Positions 13,717 to 25,207 of a DNA stretch of 64,000 nucleotides are shown one piece after another (the stretch's first letter is position 1; each line of letters starts with the position of its first letter). Made by a program: the position numbers and the translations under genes. The notes beneath the pieces are model-generated. The model was given only the letters and a program-made list of their open reading frames with translations. It had not been told where the DNA came from and searched no databases. Origin of the DNA: Whalleya microplaca (lineage: Eukaryota > Ascomycota > Sordariomycetes > Xylariales > Xylariaceae); the NCBI GenBank assembly GCA_022497155.1, contig MU385751.1, positions 1 to 64,000 of the forward strand. The letters are read 5' to 3'.

Positions 13717-15952
13717 TCTTCTAATATGAACGAGTGAGCGACGGAATGAATTGAACAACCTAGAAGATAGATAACTGATCGGGTGGAAATGTAAAGGTTG
13801 ATCTATCGTTAGACGATCATTCAAATAAAGGTTGGATGTTAAGCCTTGTCTTCTTTTTCCTTTCTAGAGTAGATAACTTTAACCAGTGGGGTAGCAGAGT
13901 AACCCGCTGCTGGTCGAGAACAAGGGTTCTAATATAACAATTCAAATACGTCTCTATTATCTCTATTTTTGTCACTGTAAAGTCACATTTAGAGTAACAC
14001 CGAGGCACAGTCCAAGTTATGCGTTGATGGTCGTGGCTACAGTTCTATTTTTAACGGCGGCTACCATTGGTGCCATTACCTAACATTAGAACATATGGGG
14101 GTTTCCCATATACGATGGCACTCATTAATGAGGCGGCACAGCTGCGTAACAGTTGTAGTGATAACAAAATGATAAGGCAAAGAGTAAATGCATATCTTGA
14201 AAATGACGTAGTGGCTGACCAACCCTGGTGTCACTGCCTCCAAGGCTGCGGAGGCTTTGTTACCAAATTCCGGGGTAGTTTAGTAGAATATAGAAATGGG
14301 GGGAAAGAAGGCTAAAGCAAGGGCGATAAGATTTGCGAGGAATTAATTCACATGACAGATAAAGATATCTTATAACTCATGTAGGAATTTCCAACATGGA
14401 AATTTTGAGGCGTTACTAGTTCAAGACGTTGTTGGTCGCTCCCTTAAGCACCATTCAGGGGTAATTTAGTTACCTAACCCAAATTCCCTCATCGGGTTCC
14501 AGTCCTGTAAATAAAGTTGCTATCTTTATTAATTTTACTTTGGTGTTTGTTGTTGTACTAGCTGGTCTTGTATTTGTATACTTGGTGGCCATCTTGTAGC
14601 TGGTTGTACCTGATATCCCCTCTTAGGTGTCCTCAATTATTCTCTACCTCTCCTTCACTTCCAGTCAGCCTATGTGATAAGCCGCTAGAGTCGTGTGCAG
14701 CCATTAAGGCTATGATATCTCACCTTACCTTTTCTTCGCCTTTTGTTCCCGCTCGCCTAGACTCAAGCCGCTAATGTTAAGGAGTATAGACATGTCTCAT
14801 GTAACCACCCCATAAGTAGGTCCACTAATACTACATAAATTGGTATCTTAACTATCTATCTCTATTCAAGGCAATGAAAATTATGTTTCGAATGTTGATC
14901 ATTATTTGTGCTAGCTGACAGTAGACCGTCAGGTACGCCTGAATCACAAATAAGGCCAGTCAGCCATATGCCTCTGTTCATTCAAAGCACAGTAAAGGGC
15001 TGGCGTGGAGAAGTGCCCAATTTCCAGCCCCGTAAAGCTGTCGAGGTCAAATGTCAGCCACAGCAAAGCGAGTATGGCCCATCATACCATGAGCATCAAA
15101 TTGTCATGCTTTTGGCTATCATTCAGACATCAGAGGGTCGTTCTGTCTGCAATATTATGCCGTAGCTAGAAGCAGATTATGGATGTTAAATCATTCTCAC
15201 GATCACACCCGTTGCCCTAAGTATTCTGTTGATATATCTTCAGATAGAACAAAAAGTATCAACTGTTATGCTTCGACGACTGCATTATACTTAAGGACTC
15301 AAATTTTCATGAGATTTATTTGATTATTGTGAACTTATGTGTGGTCCGTCTCCCGCGCAATCCTCGTGCTCATGGATTGGGTGGAACCACTCTGCAGAAT
15401 CAAGGTCGATGCCTAGGCCCGAACAACGTCTTCTATCTCATACCAATCTAAACGAAGGATCGTAAACCTTCGTTTATTGGTTCAGACTTGATGGCTAAGT
15501 CTCATCCAGCTAGCGAAATTGTTGGGCTCGCTGCTTATGGTGAATGCAGCAGCTTTGCTTACAGAGTAGGAAAAGTTAATGTTTACTGTCGTACATCGAG
15601 AGTATGAGACATGAGGATTCGTTGTGCTCGTTCATCAGCTTGAAATAGAACGATTTGTAAGTCACTTGCACAAAATGAGGCATATTTGCCGAGCCTAACC
15701 TCTCTTACCCTCGTACAGCTTACCCAGGTAGAGGCAAGCCGTACTACTTACGAAAGGACATGCCTTCCAAGAGAAATATAAAATGAGGACTGCCTCGGCT
15801 TCAACATACACCAAAACCTCACCGTACCACACGAACAAGAAATTACCATCTAGTATTAAGGTCAGTACCTTATTCCGCGCTACTGATTAGCCAACAACTA
15901 ACTTTGGCGAGATACCAAGTCTACTCTACGACAGTTGTTTTCTCTCGTCAAG
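13717..15952. other. Intergenic, no gene seen
   Basis: Mostly AT-rich and without a convincing gene. It contains the hairpin at 15442-15481 and, close to the next gene, a TATA-like tataaaatg near 15778. Confidence 0.4.
15442..15481. repeat. 15-bp stem inverted repeat (hairpin)
   Basis: AAACGAAGG at 15450-15458 pairs with CCTTCGTTT at 15467-15475 across an 8-nt loop. Outer ACCAAT (15442-15447) pairs with ATTGGT (15476-15481), leaving a 2-nt bulge at 15448-15449. Its role is unknown; it lies about 470 bp upstream of the secreted protein at 15953. Confidence 0.6.
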
Positions 15953-16327
15953 ATGCGCATCTCCTTCTTGAGCATTATTTCAAGCCTTGCGGCTTTTGCC
16001 ACGGCAGAATCTACAGCTCCGCAAGCAACGACAACCCGAACACCTGACCGTCGTGTGGTCTTCTTTGCCCAACTCTACAGTACCAGCTCGAACTGTAGCA
16101 CCACCGCCAAGGGCGGCGTGAAGCCGTTCCTTTATAACTTTGGAAAGTGTCAGAATATCGCTATTACGGGAAATGGCTCTGCCAGGATCCAATACACCGA
16201 GCGGCCTGAACTCAGCCTGACGGGCTGGACCGGCACTGACTGTACCGGCGACTCCGTTGTCATAGGGAGCAGCATCAACTTGTGCGTACCTCTCAATGGT
16301 ACTTCAGTCGCAAGTTGGTCATACTGA
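15953..16327 (+). CDS. Small secreted cysteine-containing protein (effector-like)
   Basis: Single-exon frame of 124 aa. The N terminus MRISFLSIISSLAAFATAES is a clear signal peptide. The mature domain has four cysteines (in SNCSTT, GKCQN, TDCTG and NLCVP), enough for two disulphides, plus LTGWTGTDCTGDSVVIG, which resembles small beta-rich secreted fungal proteins. A TATA-like motif lies about 175 bp upstream, and the ATG context (CAAGATGC) is good. Size, leader and cysteine content fit the broad definition of a candidate effector or surface protein; there is no named domain and no function is claimed. Confidence 0.65.
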   Translation: MRISFLSIISSLAAFATAESTAPQATTTRTPDRRVVFFAQLYSTSSNCSTTAKGGVKPFLYNFGKCQNIAITGNGSARIQYTERPELSLTGWTGTDCTGDSVVIGSSINLCVPLNGTSVASWSY

Positions 16328-18580
16328 GGGGACTCGAGTCTGGTTGGTACTATGTGACTGATGTTGAGGGAAACTTGGGAAACGAATCCAGTAACTAGAT
16401 AGCTACGATATCCTGACTACCTTCAACATCCTCACTCACCTCTCTACCCCCTATCTATACATAGGCTAGATTAATACAAGTAACAAGCAAGTCCTTGGTT
16501 TATGAACTTGATTCGCTCATGTCGACGCCGTGATGTCCAATCTATGACCACCCATGTGTAATGTAATCGGAACATTAGGAAGAACGACCTGATATGCTAG
16601 GATATATTATATTTAATGACATTCGAAGATGACATAGTGATCGAACGTTACTGGAAATGCTAATAACATGATCTAAACATATAGAAACTCACTTGCCTTA
16701 GCAGCAAACGCTGAAGCATCCCTCGGTTGGTTATTGACTGGTGGCATTGTCGGTCCCAAAGAAAAAAAAAAAAAAAAAAAAAAAAAAGGGTTAGTTCTTA
16801 AGAAGGGGTGGAACCCCTGACAGGTGGGTATGGCGGAGTTGGGNNNNNNNNNNGCGCCCCCCGCCCCACACCATCACCCCCCCCCCCGCGGTTTTACGCA
16901 AGGGCCCTTTCCCGAACCCAACAAAAAAAACAACAACAAAAAAAAAAAAAGGTTACTTCTTAAGAAGGGTTGGACACCATGACATGTGGCTATGACCGAT
17001 TAGGGAACATAGGGAATACATCGAGATTTGCCAAGGCTAAACTGCATCACAGCCTCCCGATAAGTTATAACCCCAGATGTGTTCTAAAATCATCCTAGGG
17101 TAGACAATAAATCAGCAGGTCCACCCTTCTCCGTCTTTGGAGTCATCCCTACTGATGATCCATTCACTTTTATGGCTTCACGCTATAATTGTATTTCATC
17201 CATCATGTGTTCCTATGGATTCTATCCTTCACTTCAATGTGGCTCACTGATAGAACTATTTGAAAATGTATATGAACACATCCAGATTATAATTGAAGTA
17301 AAAGTGATACCCCATCAGATGCGAGGCCGTAGAACAACTCGATTTCAAATAGTGTCCCATGATCCAAGAAAATTCGGCCCTATCCAAATCCTCAAAGGGT
17401 CCCAATAGAAGACGCAAGGCAAAACACCCAAGCCTAGATCCGGGGAACAAAAAGGAATAATAAAGCCCTAAAGGGAGCAACGAAGAACTCCCAATTCGGA
17501 ACCATCCATCCAGCCTCCTGGGACACACTGACAGGACGCAAGGGCGAACTGCGAGGGAGATCCGATGCAAGTCATTTATGTGTGTGCAGACCCCACACCG
17601 AGCGTAGATCCCTGGGCTGAAGAAGAAGAAGAAGAAGGCGGGAGGAAAGAAAAAGAACCATGACAAAGCGTCATGGACCATCCCTATCGGGCATCCAATC
17701 AAGGGCACGTACGAAATCCCAGCCTCCCTCGCTTTTCCCCATATCTCATCAAGCCTCGCAGATCACCCATCGCCCAGGGAGTCTGGCTGGGGCTTTTTTG
17801 ACCACTTGACCCTAACCCTTCCCACCAGTTACCAGAAGCAAACTGGCAGGTTCAGCTAGCCACAGCGGAGCGCGTGGGAGGCAGATAGGGCTGGGTTTGC
17901 ATGTAGCCGAGCCTCATGCGAAGATCCTGAACACCGTGTCGGTAACCCAGCCTCCTGGCTACTACAGCTGGGTAGGCCAGATGCGCGATGCGCGCGGTTC
18001 CGGTCCAAAGTCTGACGCGCGAAGCTATCAGACAGAAAGACAGTTCGCGAACTGGAAAAAGTCGGGTGTCTGCTGGAAAGTTCGCAGTGTCGTAAAATTA
18101 AAGAATACCTAGTTTGTGGTCGACTAGTGGTAACTACTAGACCGCTAATATCACATAGTGTGGTTGCTGAGTCATTGCGCAAATGAGGCTTGCGTATACC
18201 TACTCTGTACAGACATAGGATTTGCGCGAGACATATGAGCCCGTCTAGGTTTATCGAACAATGTCGCGCACACGGGTGACGATCTTGAGAAAAGAGAAGA
18301 GAATCGAAAGCAGTGTGTCTGTTTTAGTAACAGTTGATGTATATTCATTCAACTTGAAGGCAATGGATTGCCTAATAGCTAACCTAGTAAAGCTCAATTA
18401 ACCAAGCGCATCTGGCGCCGATTGGGGGATATCGCATCTAAATCCTGATCCTCTGAAGCGCCTGGCCAATTTTTTTTTTCTCATGTCCGTCAAAAAGTAC
18501 AGCTAGAACTCGAGCTTCGAGATCCAATAAGATAGTAATAATAGAACAAAATGAGACGAATGAAAAAGAGCACATGAACG
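16328..18580. other. Intergenic with assembly gap
   Basis: No gene is recognised. It contains a 25-nt A run near 16763-16787, the gap at 16844-16853 and a GAA-rich patch near 17619-17637. Frames around 17256-17708 and 17856-18182 read as low-complexity or chance sequence. Confidence 0.45.
16788..17004. other. Ten-N gap flanked by near-duplicated sequence (assembly artefact likely)
   Basis: Ten Ns fill 16844-16853. About 55 bp left of the gap (16788-16843) is nearly repeated right of it (16950-17004); both copies follow a poly-A tract and share TTCTTAAGAAGG and a TGACA.GTGG.TATG core. The piece between gap and right copy is homopolymer-rich (runs of C, then A). This looks like one locus represented twice with low-quality bases around a scaffold join. 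Confidence 0.75.
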
Positions 18581-19408
18581 TCACCTCCAAGTGCTGTGTA
18601 TCTTGCTCCGCCGACTCCTCGACTTCAGGCCGACATCCCCATTTACCATCAAACTCTTCCATCTTCGCCCAAGGCTGATACGGTCCTTCCCTAAACACCG
18701 CGCGCAGTCCTGCCAGTCTGTCTTGGAGAGCTTGAGTTTCTCGAGGACGAGTTCGACTAGTATCCGGTCGTCTTCTTTGCTCCACATCTCGCCGTCCGCT
18801 TCGACTTCCACCTCGGTGCCCTCCGCTCTGCTCTCTTCATTTGCATTGTCACCGTGTAAATTGTGGTAATCTGATCGCTCGAGGCCGAGAGGTATGACTT
18901 CCGGCGCGATACGAGCGCGTTTTGGTGTGGATGGTCGGAAAGTGGATTCCTCAGTGTCCTGGTCCTGTTCTCTGTCTGAGCCGTCGATCTCAAGGTCGCT
19001 GTCAATGTCGTCATCGCGACCCATGTCATCGTCAATGTCGCGACGTCTCTTGTTGACGCCGCGAGGAGGCGCAGCCCTTCGCTTTACGACCTTCATGCGA
19101 GGAATGTGGTCCTCGTTGGGATCGGCCTTGCGCGACCTGAGTCGAAATTTTAGAGGTGGGAGAGCCGTGTGCGTCATTGGTGGTGTAGGCAGCTGGTCTC
19201 GAGGCGCGACAGCAGTAGAATTTGGAGTGGTCGGCGGTGGTGCGGTAAGGATCGACTGGAGCGCGCGACATGAGCTGAAGATGTTCCCAAGGGGGTTGTT
19301 CTGTGTAATCGGTGGAGGGCTCGCGGGCGGAGAGGCGAAGAGCGAGGATTGAAGCCGGGTGACAGGCGGCTGCGACGAGTCGCAAGAGAAGGCCGAGGAC
19401 ATCAGCAT
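18581..19408 (-). CDS. Myb/SANT-like nuclear protein
   Basis: Probable DNA-binding protein of 275 aa, one exon. The N-terminal two thirds are low-complexity: Pro/Ser/Thr-rich to about residue 85, basic patches (KVVKRRAAPPRGVNKRRR) that look like a nuclear localisation signal, then an acidic stretch rich in Asp and Glu. Residues about 208-255 form a single Myb-like helical repeat with the three expected tryptophans in MWSKEDD, TDWQDCA and RRWKSL, including GKDRISLGRRWKSL. The C terminus is basic and ends SRRSKIHSTWR. ATG 19408 is followed by a second in-frame ATG at 19402. The unusually long upstream spacer would suit a regulator with a complex promoter. Confidence 0.75.
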   Translation of the reverse strand: MLMSSAFSCDSSQPPVTRLQSSLFASPPASPPPITQNNPLGNIFSSCRALQSILTAPPPTTPNSTAVAPRDQLPTPPMTHTALPPLKFRLRSRKADPNEDHIPRMKVVKRRAAPPRGVNKRRRDIDDDMGRDDDIDSDLEIDGSDREQDQDTEESTFRPSTPKRARIAPEVIPLGLERSDYHNLHGDNANEESRAEGTEVEVEADGEMWSKEDDRILVELVLEKLKLSKTDWQDCARCLGKDRISLGRRWKSLMVNGDVGLKSRSRRSKIHSTWR

Positions 19409-22072
19409 CGTGCAGACTTGTCCAGAAGCGCGCGTTGAGTATGCTGGTGGCGCGACAGCGTGTAGCGAGATGGCGAATGCGACCGTGGTACTATGTAAGA
19501 TTGGCGTGTGCGATGCGATGCGCGCGATATTATGTTGAGAGGACTTGCGAAGAAGTTGAGTTGAGGTGATTGCTTTATAAATCAGACCAAGTGAGTTGGA
19601 ATGATTACGATGAATTTGATTTGAAGCATCTGCTTGAAGTTGAAGTTGAAGTTGTAATGCGACGGGCTTTCCTAGCGATCGACGGTTGCGTAGAGTTGTA
19701 TGGTTGGTTGTAGGTGGGAAGAGAAGCGCTGAAGCGGGAAGAGATGGGATGGATGGAATAATGCGCCTAATAAGAGCCTGTCAGCGCCCGCGCACCAGTG
19801 GGAGTCAGCGAAACCCCCAGGAACTGCCCTGCGGCCGGGTCGCTATGTAGGCACTTGCTAGGTTGGATGGAACGGGCCACATGATTAGTTCCTGCTTCGG
19901 TCTAAAGGTGAACCGGCCAATGGCAGCCCGAGCTTGGACCGCCAATGTACCCGCCCATGGGTTTTACTATTACTAGGTACCAAGTACCTAAGGGAGCAGG
20001 GATGGCAGCCGAGATAGATGGGAGAGTCACTCTGCCACTTACACCACTTACACACACCACTTATTACACACACCACTTATTACACACACCGTTCGAGACT
20101 TGGAGACATTGAAACCCTACACCGCAAACGTCCTGCCACAAGGCTTCTACTACGTACATGCGTACTACAGTACAAGAGCCGAGTTGTTAGCTTCGTCTAC
20201 GTCGGGCATGGTTTCACGACACCGTCTCATCCAAGCTCCCCTTTCGTGCTGGCGCGCTCTTTAGCCCGGGGCTACTTACACACACCTCACACATCGTAGA
20301 CATTTTCCACCTCCAAACTCGCTTTACAACCGCCCTTTGCGCCGCCTCCTCCGAAAATGCGTCCCTAGGGTCTTGTGATCCAGCTCGTTCTATATGCAAG
20401 CAATTAAAGGTCTCAACTGAGGTTTCGCCTAGTCAACGTCTATGCTGTGCCACCAGCCAGTTCGTTTTCACCTTTGATGATGAGGTGAGGAGGGAGCCAA
20501 GGATTGGCACGAGGATCTTTCTACTGTAGCAACCAACCTAGCCGCTGACGAAGCCCGAGATAGAGATCAATTCCTGTCAGATTGTATATTTGTTCTCCTT
20601 TTTGTTTTTCATACTCCTGACGGCTCCTTGTCAGGGTGGTGACTATATTCGTATACCAGCTTATGCTGTTGTCGTAGGATATGCAGGAAGAACCCGACTT
20701 CCGATTTTTACTTAGGTATCAGCTGCCTCTTGCTTGGTCCTCATCCATCCATTGCATGAGGCCTTGTTTGATGAGGATAAACTTGTATGATGTAGTTCAG
20801 ATCTAGGTTATCGATTTGAGAATGGGGAGTTCCGAGACTACCCACCACACCAACGAACCCCTCTCGTCTGCCCTTGCATACTGATAATGCACGCAAGACC
20901 ATGGCAGAAGAGATGGTCCACAAGGTTCGCACACAGTTGAGGCACATATGATAGTAGACATATATGATCATGATAGTAGATCAATCAATCTTCGCTAGTG
21001 AATCTCACCCAAATGATGATGACGCGCCTTTATTTAACAGAAACCCCGACTCAATCGGTCAGCTGCTGTCTCTCTTCGCTCATCTCTCATCTCATCTCCC
21101 TCAGCACTATTCAATCTACAAGATGACTATGTAGCCCGGGCGGCGAGATAAAGTGTGTCTCGACTGCAAGTCATCTGCAGAACTATCGAAAAAGCAAACT
21201 AATTGCATGCGTTTTGGTCCCCGGCGGATGATTGGCTGTCTTAATGTAACACTCGCATACAATCTGCATACACTATCCAGAGAATTCCCCGGTTGGTCTG
21301 ATTAGTATCGTGAGATGCGGCATATCGACGGCCATTATGGCGAAGCGATGGGGGGCGATGGGGGGTCGATTGGGGGGGAACGGTGAGGGGGCCAGTACTG
21401 CAGGTGGGCATACCTAGGTAGAGATTCAGCGAAAGGTGGGATGAAATGAAGAAGACGCGTTCGCGAACGCGAAAATCTCGCGTCGCGGCACCACCGCGTT
21501 TAATTGAGACAGAGACCCATTGTCCAATCAGAAGAGCCCCGGTCCTGATCCATCTTTTCGCTGTGTCTCTGATTGGTCTGATCTCACTGAGGTTTTTATG
21601 GGCCGTAACGTCCTCTGATCTCTTGACCTGCATTTTATTCCGGGTCACAGCGAGGTCATTTGGCGGTCTGTGGGAATTATTATGTACAGGTAATCCATAT
21701 GTATTCCCAATGTGCAAGATGGTGGGTTGCATTGGCGTTGCACGTGTTTCTTTCTGTCACTCCGTCCCTATCACGGACATCTCCTAAACGAGACGCTTAC
21801 GGGATACAAGATAACTAGTTCCTCCTCTCCCTTGCTGATGGGTCCTCTGTAGAGATGTAGTCATCAATATCGTGAGGGTAATGCTGCGCATCATCATGGT
21901 GTGAGAGTCTCGTCCCCTCCTTTGGCTGATCTCTACTTCTTGACCTGTTTCGTAGGTACTTCCATATACCTAGGTTACCACATACTCAGGTGCATTCCTT
22001 CATGTTGTGTCACTGCCATTTAATAAGATCGGAACCTTGCTGCATTGCAGCGTTGCCTGGCTGGTTTCATCT
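19409..22072. other. Long intergenic region
   Basis: Promoter side of the Myb-like gene. It holds CT/GA-rich and CA-rich stretches, including a short tandem of a roughly 17-bp unit (cacttattacacacac) at 20045-20090. Frames on both strands around 21240-21790 overlap each other and carry no recognisable domain. Confidence 0.45.
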
Positions 22073-22613
22073 TTATGCCGATGTTTGATCGGCCTTCGGT
22101 GGCAGAGGTGGCTTGTCGACATTCCATGGAAGTTGGAACCGATCAGGCTGGAGGCTTATCTTAGTAACAGGCAATTGGGGGCCGTTCCCAAATTCCAGGT
22201 TCAACACCTTAACACCTTCGAAGTTTAGGGTGACCGAGTAGTTAGGTTTACTGGCGCTTTCCCGTGCGGAATAAGATCCCGCTATTGTTCCTAACGGTGC
22301 CAAAGGTGTCCCATCAAACTACTTCACTAGGTGGAACTTGGTTTATCGGCATACTAAGCCAATTAGGATAGACTTGCATTACCAAAATAGATGATTACCT
22401 CCCGAGACAATGCATCATTCACTGGTATCGCAAAACTTGGAAGAGGTGATGAGATTCCCTTCTAAAGCTAGTCAGTAATAGGTATGTATAAACCGCATGG
22501 CTAACTTCAATACTTACAGCAGTTGAACTCCTCGTGTCACAGTTAGGGGGGAAACCCAAGTTCTCTTCACTCACGAAAACCAAGAGGGAAGGGTTCATAC
22601 TAAAAGGGGACAT
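22073..22613 (-). CDS. Unrecognised three-exon gene (possibly only the 3' part)
   Basis: Three minus-strand exons join in phase 0: 22613-22518, 22461-22399, 22318-22073, giving 134 aa from the ATG at 22613. Donors are GTAAGT and GTAATC; both acceptors end in TAG. Joined text such as SSPLPSFAIPVNDALSRE followed by FDGTPLAPLGTIAGSYSARE, then VTLNFEGVKVLNLEFGNG and a proline-rich tail (DKPPLPPKAD), reads like real protein rather than chance. In-frame sequence continues upstream of 22613 (LHNTYLDYTYYLPAY), so the true start may be further up in AT-rich sequence and the gene may be truncated. I do not recognise the family and assign no function. Confidence 0.45.
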
Positions 22614-23545
22614 GAGGTCATCAATATATGCCGGAAGATAATAAGTATAATCTAAGTAGGTATTGTGAAGGTTGAGAGCTTCTGCCTTTTTTCTTCTTCT
22701 TTTCTTTAATGATCAAACCCATGTCTAGTAGATGATGTTTTAACCAGCGAAAGGTTCACCAACATTATCTTCCCCTATACACTTAAGACGCTATTGCTAT
22801 AGGTTCTCTATGAGGATCAAGTCTTGCATGTTGGAAGGACTATGTTCCACAGCCACCTAATAAATTTAGATGACTCTTAGCATCAGTGAACTTTTTAATA
22901 CTTCAATGATTCTCTTGATATTTAATTTTAATTTAGCGTGATCATTTTATCGATCGCTAGGATTTGTCTATGTTAAGTTGCTATAAATACAGGATGACTG
23001 ATGAAAATATACATATAATTTGAGTGATTAATGAGGAATAAGGTATATATTAACATCAACATGCACTTAGTATATATAACAGCAAACAGGCCAGTTTTAT
23101 AGATATAGAATAGCATCAATTGAAAACACGAAGGTGACAAACAGATTTCAAGTACGCACTAAACCATGCGCTACATATTCTGGAAGCCAACATATAAAAT
23201 CACAAGTTAAGAAGTTGCCTGAAAATTGAAAAGCAAGCACTGTTCTCATAAACTCACAGCAATCACACAGTGACATCCTTATCATTAGTTCAGGGGTTTT
23301 TCGCTCGTTGCTGTGTACGTACCTGGTGATGGCAATGGTGGCAGGAACGAGGCCCTCTTCAAACAACCTCCAAGGCAACAAAGAGGCCAAAACATTACCT
23401 ATTTCTTAGTTGACGCATCCTTCCTGCACATACCTCACACCACGCAAATATACATTCTTTCCTCGTCTCTCATTCTCTTACACTCCTGCGCCAACTTCGA
23501 CCTTCAACCCAATCTGACTCATCTCAGAAACGACTGTTTCCGAGT
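22614..23545. other. AT-rich intergenic region
   Basis: AT-rich from 22880 to 23140. An isolated exon-like piece on the minus strand ends at a good donor (AG|GTACGT) near 23320, but nothing joins to it. The right end is the leader of the gene at 23546. Confidence 0.35.
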
Positions 23546-24211
23546 ATGGCCGACGCAAAGCCCACCATTCTGGTATTCTCCCAGGAAGGAATTGAAGGCG
23601 GCCTCAAGAAGATCAAGGAAAAGGCAAATGTCTATCAGGCGTCATACTCCAAACCCAATGAACCTGAGAAGCTATTGCAGGAGCATCCCACAGCTCGAGC
23701 AATCTGGATCGTAGATCCTGATATTACTACGCGAAAGCATGAAAACCTCTCGTGGGACGTGATCAACTATGTCCGCAATGGCGGTACGGCCATCCTTGGC
23801 GGTTACTTTCAAGACACCATCGCACCTCCCGACTTCGACAGATGGATGGGAGAGGCATGGGGCCTGCCTTGGCGGTACGGGCAATATGAAACAACAACCG
23901 TTGTACTCCAGAGCTCTGCTGTTGGACCCCGGGAGTTTTGGCGAAATGGCCTGGCGGCTTCGTACAGTCAGAAGGGAGTGTTCCTTAAAAACGTCGCTGC
24001 GACTGACTCCTGGTATGCGTCTCCGCCGGGTTCGAAGAGCGAGTCGTTCGTGTTCGGCCCCGTTCCGGTAGACGCTCAGACATCCATTGCATTTGGGAAG
24101 GTTGGGAACGGTTGGTTGGGGTGGACTGGCGATATTCACTACAGAGAGGAGACTGCTGCTGCGGTTCGAGCAATGATGGGCCTCAATGCGGAACCGGAGG
24201 CTCATCCTTAA
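23546..24211 (+). CDS. Conserved fungal protein, class I glutamine-amidotransferase-like fold (tentative)
   Basis: Intact single-exon frame of 221 aa with the first ATG in a good context (GAGTATGGCC). Residues 6-14 (KPTILVFSQ) look like a first beta-strand, ARAIWIVDPDI (about 50-60) like a second, and VRNGGTAILGG (about 73-83) matches the strand and turn seen in GATase1/ThuA-like proteins. Later segments include RYGQYETTTVVL and GKVGNGWLGWTGDIHYREETAAAV near the C terminus, typical of ThuA-like proteins that end by testing a value against time or size. I see no catalytic Cys in the usual nucleophile elbow, so an enzymatic role is doubtful. Cytosolic by lack of leader. Confidence 0.6.
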   Translation: MADAKPTILVFSQEGIEGGLKKIKEKANVYQASYSKPNEPEKLLQEHPTARAIWIVDPDITTRKHENLSWDVINYVRNGGTAILGGYFQDTIAPPDFDRWMGEAWGLPWRYGQYETTTVVLQSSAVGPREFWRNGLAASYSQKGVFLKNVAATDSWYASPPGSKSESFVFGPVPVDAQTSIAFGKVGNGWLGWTGDIHYREETAAAVRAMMGLNAEPEAHP

Positions 24212-25207
24212 GTATGCGAGATTCGCCAAAGGGACATGGGGGAGAAGGTCGAGCTAAAGTTGATTTCTTGTCCGGATGACGTGCCAAGATCAAGTTATCG
24301 GCAGGCACCCAGACCGAAAACATCCGGCCGACCCTGAATGATTGACTCTTACTATAACTAGGTAGTCAATGCAAATTTGATTCGATTTTACATAAAATGT
24401 GTTCATTGCGTAGGAAATATCTGCTTGGATGTTGCATGACAAACATGTTGGAATTGTCGGTCATGTCATACGGCTCTAAAACTGCTAGCTTTCTGATTTC
24501 TTGACCAAATTTGCCGTCTCGAGGAAGCTTACTACTCTGCCACAACGATTTGAATTATGTAGATCCCTATCCTTGATTCTACAAGTGCATATAGTCTATT
24601 TGCCCGGTTCCTCCATTACACTCCCGAATTAACTGTCACAGGTGATAGCTGACTAAGCACCACATAGATCTGATAGCAGCACAACCTGGTACCTCACACC
24701 TGATCCATTCAGAAATAACTACACAGCATAGATATACATAGCAAACAGCTTCAATAGGAACCCCCTTGCGCAGCCAGAAGCCCAGTATATTGTGCCAGTA
24801 TTTTAGACGTGATATTAACTGTACATAGCTACAGTTATCAAAGCATACACCAATATAGATAACCCCCGGCCTTAACCTCGATGAGAATCACCAAAATAAT
24901 ATATACTTGAAGGCCGACCAGTCTTTTAAACCAGCTGCTCTAAAATAAAGTATACTTCTATTCCAACACGTCCTATATCCGAAAGAAACACCGGATATTA
25001 TATTGACTGCATCTATACATTTAGAGCTCTTACGTACTGCAAGTCTGTGGCTCATGCTTATGCCGTACTCCACTAATACGTAATCAGCTGCAGCGTCTGC
25101 CTTTATGTTGGTCCGCATGTTGATCCAACAATTCAGAGATGGCTGGTATTTCAGAAGCTCGAATGTATGTCTCATGGGTCATCCCAAAATCTCTATCATT
25201 CAATAAA
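24212..25207. other. Intergenic, no gene seen
   Basis: Spacer between the GATase-like gene and the F-box/ankyrin pseudogene. Nothing recognisable on either strand. Confidence 0.45.

Noticed and set aside
14480..14520. GGGTTCCAGTCC resembling a tRNA B box
   Set aside because: No A box or pairing arms at the proper distance.
17256..17708. Minus-strand frame with long Phe runs
   Set aside because: The Phe runs are read from a GAA-type simple repeat; no domain, no leader and no splice context.
21241..21787. Overlapping 163-aa and 113-aa frames on opposite strands
   Set aside because: They overlap each other, show no conserved text, and neither has a convincing start or neighbour.
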